Origin: JADHLK01 sp038131695
GTDB lineage: Bacteria; Pseudomonadota; Alphaproteobacteria; Puniceispirillales; Puniceispirillaceae
Assembly (NCBI GenBank): GCA_038131695.1
Contig: JAYPQA010000009.1
Location: forward strand, 1 to 10,978
Reading direction: 5' to 3'
DNA: 10,978 nucleotides
Below, piece by piece: positions 1 through 4,387 of this stretch; within the stretch, counting starts at the first letter, position 1; each line of letters begins with the position of its first letter. Both the position numbers and the translations under genes were made by a program. The notes under the pieces were generated by a model. The model worked only from the letters and a program-made list of their open reading frames with translations, ran no database searches and was not told the DNA's origin.

Positions 1-1342
1 GCCCGATGGCCGGCTGATGGCGGATACGGCGCGCGATCAGATGATTGCCAGCTCGGTGCGGCTCAGGCGGCGCGGCCAGATGGATATGCAAGACCGGCTG
101 AAGAGAATCATCGCCAACCGGCTGTCCGGCCTGTCCCAATTCCTCAGCCGCGAGGGGCCGGTCCCCAATTTCCGTGATGGGCGGCTGCGCCATGTTTCAG
201 AATTGCCGGTGCTGGGGCTGGCCTTGCGCGGCGAGAGCAGGCGGGCTGTCTGGCGCAATGGCCGCGGCCAGATGGTGCTGGCCGTCAGCTTGCCGATACA
301 GGATTTGCGCGTTGTGCGCGGCGCCCTTTTGATGACCACTTCGGGCGGGCGCATCGAAGCCGAAATCCGCGAAGTGCAGTGGAATTTCATTCAGATTCTG
401 TTTGCCGTCCTGCTGGTCACCATTGTGCTGGCCTTTTATCTGGCCAGGTCCATTACCCGGCCGATTGGCCAGCTGGCCAGTGCGGCCAGCCAGGTGCGCG
501 CCAATGTCGGCTCGGCAGAGCCGCTGGCTAAATTGCCCGAACGCAATGATGAGATTGGCGATCTGTCCACCGCGCTGTTGCAGATGACTGAGGAATTGCA
601 GGCCCGTATCACGGCGACGGCAGGCTTTGCTGCTGATGTGGCGCATGAGCTGAAAAACCCGCTCACCTCTCTGCGCTCAGCCGTGGAAACCGTGGCCCGG
701 CTGGAGGACCCGGCCCAGCAACGCAAGCTGATGGATGTGATTTTGGCAGATGTGCAGCGTCTCGACAGGCTGATTTCCGATATTTCCTTTGCCAGCCGGG
801 TGGATGCCGAAATGGCCCAGACCGATACCGAATTGCAGGATTTTGGACAGCTGGCAGAGAGCTGGGTGAGCATGGCCCGCGACCGGCACAGCAGCTGGCA
901 GCTGGACTGGACACCCCCGCAAGAGGCTATGCCGGTACAGATTCATGCCAGCCGGATTGTGCAGATTCTGGATAATCTGCTGGCGAATGCGATCAGTTTC
1001 AGCCCGCCTGGAACGCCGCTGACTATCGATTTGCAGGCCGATCAGGACCAGCTGCGCTTCACCCTCAGCGACCGGGGCCCGGGCATTCCGGCCGGCAAGC
1101 TGGAGACAGTTTTTGACCGGTTTTACAGCGAGCGGCCCTCAGATGAGGCGTTCGGCACCCATTCCGGCCTTGGCCTGTCCATCGCCCGCCAGATTGCCGA
1201 GGCCCATGGCGGCAGCCTGACCGCCCGCAACCGCAAAAAGGGCGGGGCCTGCTTTACCCTCAGCCTGCCGCTGGCAACAGCTGACCGGCGCCGTGCATCC
1301 GGCAAGCCCCAGGGCAAAGCATCAGACATGACAAGCAGCTGA
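1..1342 (+). CDS. chvG: ChvG-type sensor histidine kinase, 5' end outside the window
   Basis: Membrane sensor histidine kinase of the ChvG/ExoS family, which pairs with the response regulator ChvI to control envelope, acid and symbiosis/virulence genes in alphaproteobacteria. The frame is open from base 2 before the ATG at 17 (it reads PDGRL then MADT), so the real start and first membrane helix lie upstream. Seen in order, numbering from the ATG at 17: the end of a periplasmic sensor region, a transmembrane helix (about 124-146, FIQILFAVLL...), a HAMP linker, the H-box DVAHELKNPLTSLR with phospho-acceptor His210 (bases 644-646), the N-box QILDNLLANA (Asn320, Asn324), the G1 box DRGPGIP, the F-box FDRFY, and the G2 box GLGLSIA. 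All catalytic boxes are intact. The H-box context (AADVAHELKNPLTSLRSAVE) is typical of ChvG, but the missing N-terminus prevents a full check. The 3' end carries the rapZ promoter. Confidence 0.9.
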   Translation, partial: PDGRLMADTARDQMIASSVRLRRRGQMDMQDRLKRIIANRLSGLSQFLSREGPVPNFRDGRLRHVSELPVLGLALRGESRRAVWRNGRGQMVLAVSLPIQDLRVVRGALLMTTSGGRIEAEIREVQWNFIQILFAVLLVTIVLAFYLARSITRPIGQLASAASQVRANVGSAEPLAKLPERNDEIGDLSTALLQMTEELQARITATAGFAADVAHELKNPLTSLRSAVETVARLEDPAQQRKLMDVILADVQRLDRLISDISFASRVDAEMAQTDTELQDFGQLAESWVSMARDRHSSWQLDWTPPQEAMPVQIHASRIVQILDNLLANAISFSPPGTPLTIDLQADQDQLRFTLSDRGPGIPAGKLETVFDRFYSERPSDEAFGTHSGLGLSIARQIAEAHGGSLTARNRKKGGACFTLSLPLATADRRRASGKPQGKASDMTSS

Positions 1343-1356
1343 AAGACTGGCATAAT
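1328..1356 (+). promoter_or_regulatory. Predicted sigma70-type promoter for rapZ (leaderless)
   Basis: The -35 box ATGACA (1328-1333) matches TTGACA at 5 of 6 positions. After a 17-base spacer, the -10 box CATAAT (1351-1356) matches TATAAT at 5 of 6. The expected start of transcription is about 1363-1364, which is the A of the rapZ ATG or the base before it. No purine-rich Shine-Dalgarno lies at a usable distance from that ATG. The -35 box sits inside the last codons of chvG. The boxes are seen; activity is inferred. Confidence 0.6.
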
Positions 1357-1363
1357 CTGGCCT

Positions 1364-2263
1364 ATGTCAGACACGCCATCGCAAATCAGCCCAGAAGAGG
1401 CATTGCGCCTCGTCCTGGTGGTTGGCCAGTCCGGGGCCGGGCACAGCACCGCCTTGCGCGTGCTGGAAGATGCCGGGTTCAAAACGGTGGATAATCTGCC
1501 GCTGGCGCTGGTTGACCAGCTGATTGCCATAGAGGTGGAGACCGCCGGGCGGCGGCTGGCTATCGGCATTGATTTACGCACCACCGGCTTTGATGCAGGC
1601 GGGCTGGCCGCCTTGTGCGATAATCTGAATGCCAGTTTTGGCGACGCAGCCCAGCTGGTTTTTGTTGCAGCAGAGCATAATGAGCTTATCCGGCGTTTCC
1701 AATCCACCCGCCGCCAGCACCCGCTCTGCCTGACCAGCGATTTGTCGCTGGCAGAGGCGTTGCAGGCAGATCGCAAGCAGATGGAATCGGTGCGATCCAT
1801 CGCTGATATCGTAATGGACAGCACCGGCCGCTCCCCGGCCAGCTTTCGTGAGGAGATGCTGGCCCGGCTGGGCCTGCCTGCCGAACGGCCTGTGCCGCTG
1901 ATCCTGATCAGCTTTTCCTATCGCAACGGCCTGCCGGAAGGGGCAGATTACGTTTTTGATATGCGGTTTCTGGGCAATCCCCACTGGCAAGAGGGGCTGC
2001 GCCCGCTGACCGGGATGGATGCACAGGTGCTGGAGTTTATCTCTGCGGACCCGGCCTTCGGGCCCTTTACCGAACAGCTGACCGCCATGCTGGGGGTGAT
2101 TGTGCCGCGGCTGAAGAATGAGGGACGGCCCCAGCTGACGCTGGCCTTTGGCTGTTCTGGCGGGCGGCATCGCTCAGTCGCCGCAACCGAATGGATGGCC
2201 AGCTGGGCCAGCATAAATGAGATTGACTTTATCGTGCGGCACCGGGAATTGCTGCCCGATTAA
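1364..2263 (+). CDS. rapZ: RapZ (YvcJ) family P-loop protein with altered Walker A
   Basis: A 299-residue RapZ/YvcJ family protein. In Escherichia coli RapZ is an RNA-binding adaptor that guides RNase E to the sRNA GlmZ and so tunes glucosamine-6-phosphate synthase. In alphaproteobacteria the role is less clear, and the gene often sits near chvG, hprK and PTS genes. Seen: an N-terminal P-loop GQSGAGHST (21-29), the family motif TVDNLP (41-46), then SFSYRNGLPEGADYVFDMRF and NPHW (about 183-208), LRPLTGMD (212-219), and the C-terminal signature GCSGGRHRSV (263-272). Length and domain order are normal. The oddity is His27 (codon CAC at 1442-1444) where the P-loop normally has Lys, or Arg in some relatives. 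ATP/GTP binding may therefore be weak or lost, while the C-terminal RNA/ligand-binding half looks intact. ATG 1364 is chosen because it lies exactly at the predicted transcription start and follows chvG by 21 bases. Confidence 0.92.
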   Translation: MSDTPSQISPEEALRLVLVVGQSGAGHSTALRVLEDAGFKTVDNLPLALVDQLIAIEVETAGRRLAIGIDLRTTGFDAGGLAALCDNLNASFGDAAQLVFVAAEHNELIRRFQSTRRQHPLCLTSDLSLAEALQADRKQMESVRSIADIVMDSTGRSPASFREEMLARLGLPAERPVPLILISFSYRNGLPEGADYVFDMRFLGNPHWQEGLRPLTGMDAQVLEFISADPAFGPFTEQLTAMLGVIVPRLKNEGRPQLTLAFGCSGGRHRSVAATEWMASWASINEIDFIVRHRELLPD

Positions 2264-2393
2264 CCGGCCCTGGCCGAAAAGTAAATATCTTTTGTTTTGC
2301 CTGGCAATCTGCTAGTCAGGGGCAGGAAAAATCCGACATCACCCAAAAATCCTGTGTGAATTTTTGAGATCTGTTACGACTATTGAGGATGTT
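2264..2393 (+). other. rapZ-ahcY intergenic region (ahcY leader)
   Basis: This 130-base spacer is richer in A and T than its surroundings. Just after the rapZ stop there is a short GC hairpin (CGGCC/GGCCG, 2265-2276). AAAAG/CTTTT arms (2277-2281 and 2289-2293) run into CTTTTGTTTT. Together these are only a poor fit to an intrinsic terminator. Nearer ahcY, CAAAAAT (2344-2350) can pair with ATTTTTG (2360-2366) around a 9-base loop. A weak promoter-like pair, TTGTTT (2292-2297) with GCTAGT (2311-2316), is possible but unconvincing. I could not find the conserved core of the SAH or SAM-II riboswitches. Confidence 0.4.
2385..2388 (+). promoter_or_regulatory. Ribosome binding site deciding the ahcY start
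   Basis: GAGG lies 5 bases before ATG 2394, a usable Shine-Dalgarno position. It favours ATG 2394 over the in-frame TTG at 2364, which has no such site and would add ten residues absent from the family. Confidence 0.65.
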
Positions 2394-3788
2394 ATGACGC
2401 AAGATTATGAAATTGCTGATCTGGGGCTGGCTGACTGGGGGCGCAAGGAAATTGCCATTGCTGAGGTGGAAATGCCCGGCCTGATGTCCCTGCGTGCCGA
2501 ATATGGCGATAGCGCCCCGCTGAAAGGCGCGCGCATTGCAGGCTGTCTGCATATGACCGTTCAGACGGCTGTTCTGATCGAAACGCTGGCCGCGCTGGGG
2601 GCTGAATTGCGCTGGTCCTCCTGCAATATCTTTTCAACCCAGGATCAGGCCGCTGCGGCGATTGCGCAAGCCGGTATTCCGGTCTTTGCCCACAAGGGGG
2701 AGACGCTGGAAGATTACTGGGCCTATGTGGACAAGATTTTTGATTGGGCAGACGGGACTCCGGCCAATATGATTTTGGATGATGGCGGGGATGCAACCCT
2801 CTATATCCTCTATGGCGCGCGCATGGAGGCTGGGGAAAAGCTGCTGGAAAACCCGGCTTCTGAGGAAGAGGAATATCTCAAAGCCCAGCTGGATAAGCGG
2901 CTGGCTTCCAGCCCGGGCTGGTTCACTGCCCAGAAAGAGGCTATCCGCGGCGTATCCGAAGAGACCACAACCGGTGTTTTGCGCCTCTATCAGATGGCCG
3001 AAAAAGACCTGCTGCCTTTCCCGGCAATCAATGTCAATGATTCGGTGACCAAGTCAAAATTTGACAATCTGTATGGCTGCCGGGAATCGCTGGTGGATGG
3101 TATCCGCCGGGCGACGGATGTGATGCTGGCGGGCAAGGTTGCGGTGGTCGCTGGCTATGGCGATGTGGGCAAGGGCTCAGCTGCCTCGCTGCGGCAGGGC
3201 GGGGCCCGCGTGATGGTCACCGAAATCGATCCGATCTGCGCCCTGCAGGCGGCGATGGAAGGCTATGAGGTGGTCACCATGGAAGAGGCCGCTGGCAAAG
3301 GCGGATATTTTGTGACCGCGACCGGCAATAAGGATGTCATCACCGTTGATCATATGCGGGATATGAAAGATCGGGCGATTGTCTGCAATATCGGCCATTT
3401 CGACAATGAGATTCAGGTCGCCGCGCTGGGCAATATGGCCTGGCATGAGGTCAAGCCGCAGGTGGATGAGGTGGAATTCCCCGATGGCAAGCGGATCATT
3501 CTGCTGGCCAAGGGGCGGCTGGTGAATCTGGGCTGTGCGACCGGGCATCCCTCCTTTGTCATGTCTGCTTCCTTTACCAATCAGGTATTGGCCCAGATGG
3601 AGCTTTGGCAGAGCGCGGCCTCATATGAGAACCGGGTCTATACGCTGCCGCGCCATCTGGATGAAAAGGTGGCGGCCCTGCATCTGGAAAAGGTGGGGGC
3701 GAGGCTCAGCCAGCTGCGCGCTGATCAGGCGGCCTATATCGGGGTGGAACAGGCCGGGCCGTTCAAGTCTGACCAATATCGCTACTGA
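2394..3788 (+). CDS. ahcY: Adenosylhomocysteinase (S-adenosyl-L-homocysteine hydrolase)
   Basis: Cytosolic NAD-dependent enzyme that reversibly splits S-adenosylhomocysteine into adenosine and homocysteine, removing the product inhibitor of SAM-dependent methyltransferases. The 464 residues from ATG 2394 fit the long bacterial form, which carries an insert of about 40 residues (here around 145-185). Seen: signature 1 SSCNIFSTQDQAAAAI (75-90), the substrate-site strings SEETTTG (188-194) and NVNDSVTKSKFDNLYG (213-228), the Rossmann NAD loop GYGDVGKG (254-261) followed by ...TEIDPICALQA, the CNIGHFDNEI segment (331-340), NLGCATGHPSFVMS (378-391), and the C-terminal GPFKSDQYRY, whose Lys and Tyr reach the NAD of a neighbouring subunit in the tetramer. 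No key residue is missing. It has its own leader and a GAGG ribosome site, and is followed after five bases by tsaE. Confidence 0.98.
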   Translation: MTQDYEIADLGLADWGRKEIAIAEVEMPGLMSLRAEYGDSAPLKGARIAGCLHMTVQTAVLIETLAALGAELRWSSCNIFSTQDQAAAAIAQAGIPVFAHKGETLEDYWAYVDKIFDWADGTPANMILDDGGDATLYILYGARMEAGEKLLENPASEEEEYLKAQLDKRLASSPGWFTAQKEAIRGVSEETTTGVLRLYQMAEKDLLPFPAINVNDSVTKSKFDNLYGCRESLVDGIRRATDVMLAGKVAVVAGYGDVGKGSAASLRQGGARVMVTEIDPICALQAAMEGYEVVTMEEAAGKGGYFVTATGNKDVITVDHMRDMKDRAIVCNIGHFDNEIQVAALGNMAWHEVKPQVDEVEFPDGKRIILLAKGRLVNLGCATGHPSFVMSASFTNQVLAQMELWQSAASYENRVYTLPRHLDEKVAALHLEKVGARLSQLRADQAAYIGVEQAGPFKSDQYRY

Positions 3789-3793
3789 CCCGG

Positions 3794-4255
3794 ATGCGGC
3801 TGGTTCTGGATAATCTGGCCGCAACGGACAGGCTGGGCGCGCATCTTGCCGGGCTGCTTGAGGCGGGCCGGATCATCACGCTGAGCGGGCCGCTGGGGGT
3901 CGGCAAGTCAGAACTGGCGCGCGCGATAATCCGGCATAGCTGCGGGGAAACCGGCGATATTCCCAGCCCCAGCTTCACCCTGGTCCAAACCTATCAGACA
4001 GCAGGCGGGCTGGAAGTCTGGCACATGGATTGCTGGCGGCTGGAACGCCCGGATGACGCGCTCAATCTGGGTATTGAGGATGCTTTTTATGAGGCCGCCT
4101 GCCTGATAGAATGGCCGGAAAAGCTGGGCCAGCTGCTGCCCGCGGGCGGGATAGGGATTGTGCTGGGCATGGCCGCAGCTGATAGCGCACGCACAGCCGA
4201 GATCACCGGCCCCGATGCGTTATTGGCCGATATGCAGGCCGCTTTTGCCAGATAA
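3794..4255 (+). CDS. tsaE: tRNA threonylcarbamoyladenosine biosynthesis ATPase TsaE
   Basis: Small cytosolic P-loop ATPase (153 residues, normal for the family) that works with TsaB and TsaD to place the threonylcarbamoyl group on A37 of ANN-decoding tRNAs (t6A). Seen: Walker A GPLGVGKS (32-39), the switch-like PSPSFTLVQTY (57-67, family usually SPTF or SPTY), HMDCWRL (77-83, family usually HxDLYRL) with the metal-binding Asp79, an LGIEDAFYE stretch (92-100), and LIEWPEKLG (104-112). The catalytic elements are kept; the Thr-to-Ser and Leu-Tyr-to-Cys-Trp changes are conservative family variants. No strong Shine-Dalgarno precedes ATG 3794, and the five-base gap from the ahcY stop suggests translational coupling to ahcY. 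The stop codon lies inside a 15-base direct repeat. Confidence 0.93.
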   Translation: MRLVLDNLAATDRLGAHLAGLLEAGRIITLSGPLGVGKSELARAIIRHSCGETGDIPSPSFTLVQTYQTAGGLEVWHMDCWRLERPDDALNLGIEDAFYEAACLIEWPEKLGQLLPAGGIGIVLGMAAADSARTAEITGPDALLADMQAAFAR

Positions 4256-4281
4256 TCAGATAATCATTTGCCAGATAATCA
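4244..4281 (+). repeat. 15-base direct repeat with three GATAATCA copies at the tsaE stop
   Basis: TTTGCCAGATAATCA occurs at 4244-4258 and again at 4267-4281, a period of 23 bases. The octamer GATAATCA occurs at 4251, 4259 and 4274, the first two in tandem. The first copy contains the tsaE stop (TAA 4253-4255). This looks like a small local duplication. Its function, if any, is unknown. Confidence 0.85.
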
Positions 4282-4286
4282 ACAGG

Positions 4287-4340
4287 CCCGGCTGGCTAAC
4301 TCTTGATGCTTTGGCCAGCTGGCCAAAAGGCCAGGCCGGG
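4287..4340 (+). repeat. Nested palindromes between tsaE and addB
   Basis: Three pairings compete. First, an 18-base perfect palindrome TTTGGCCAGCTGGCCAAA at 4310-4327. Second, a hairpin with CTGGCC (4319-4324) paired to GGCCAG (4329-4334) around an AAAA loop. Third, an outer stem in which CCCGGCTGGC (4287-4296) pairs with GCCAGGCCGGG (4330-4340) with one bulged base. The + strand then has six A (4341-4346), not a T tract, so this is not a standard intrinsic terminator in either direction. It may be a structured RNA, a protein-binding palindrome or a deletion scar. Confidence 0.7.
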
Positions 4341-4350
4341 AAAAAACCTA

Positions 4351-4380
4351 TTCCTGATTTGTTCTGTTTTGTCCTATAGT
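4351..4380 (+). promoter_or_regulatory. Predicted promoter for addB (leaderless)
   Basis: A -10 box TATAGT (4375-4380) matches TATAAT at 5 of 6 positions and ends 7 bases before ATG 4388, the same geometry as at rapZ. The -35 is poor: TTCCTG (4351-4356) at 18 bases, or TCCTGA at 17. No Shine-Dalgarno precedes ATG 4388. Transcription would begin at about 4387-4388, giving a leaderless message. The boxes are seen; activity is inferred. Confidence 0.45.
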
Positions 4381-4387
4381 GGCTGTT

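Noticed and set aside
2264..2393. SAH or SAM-II riboswitch upstream of ahcY
   Set aside because: I could not find the conserved core of either class. The stems present are short and AT-rich.
2364..2393. TTG start for ahcY ten codons upstream
   Set aside because: The extension does not resemble the family and has no ribosome site, while ATG 2394 has GAGG at good spacing.
4319..4346. Intrinsic terminator after tsaE
   Set aside because: The GC hairpin is followed by six A on the + strand, and no T tract lies on the correct side for either direction.
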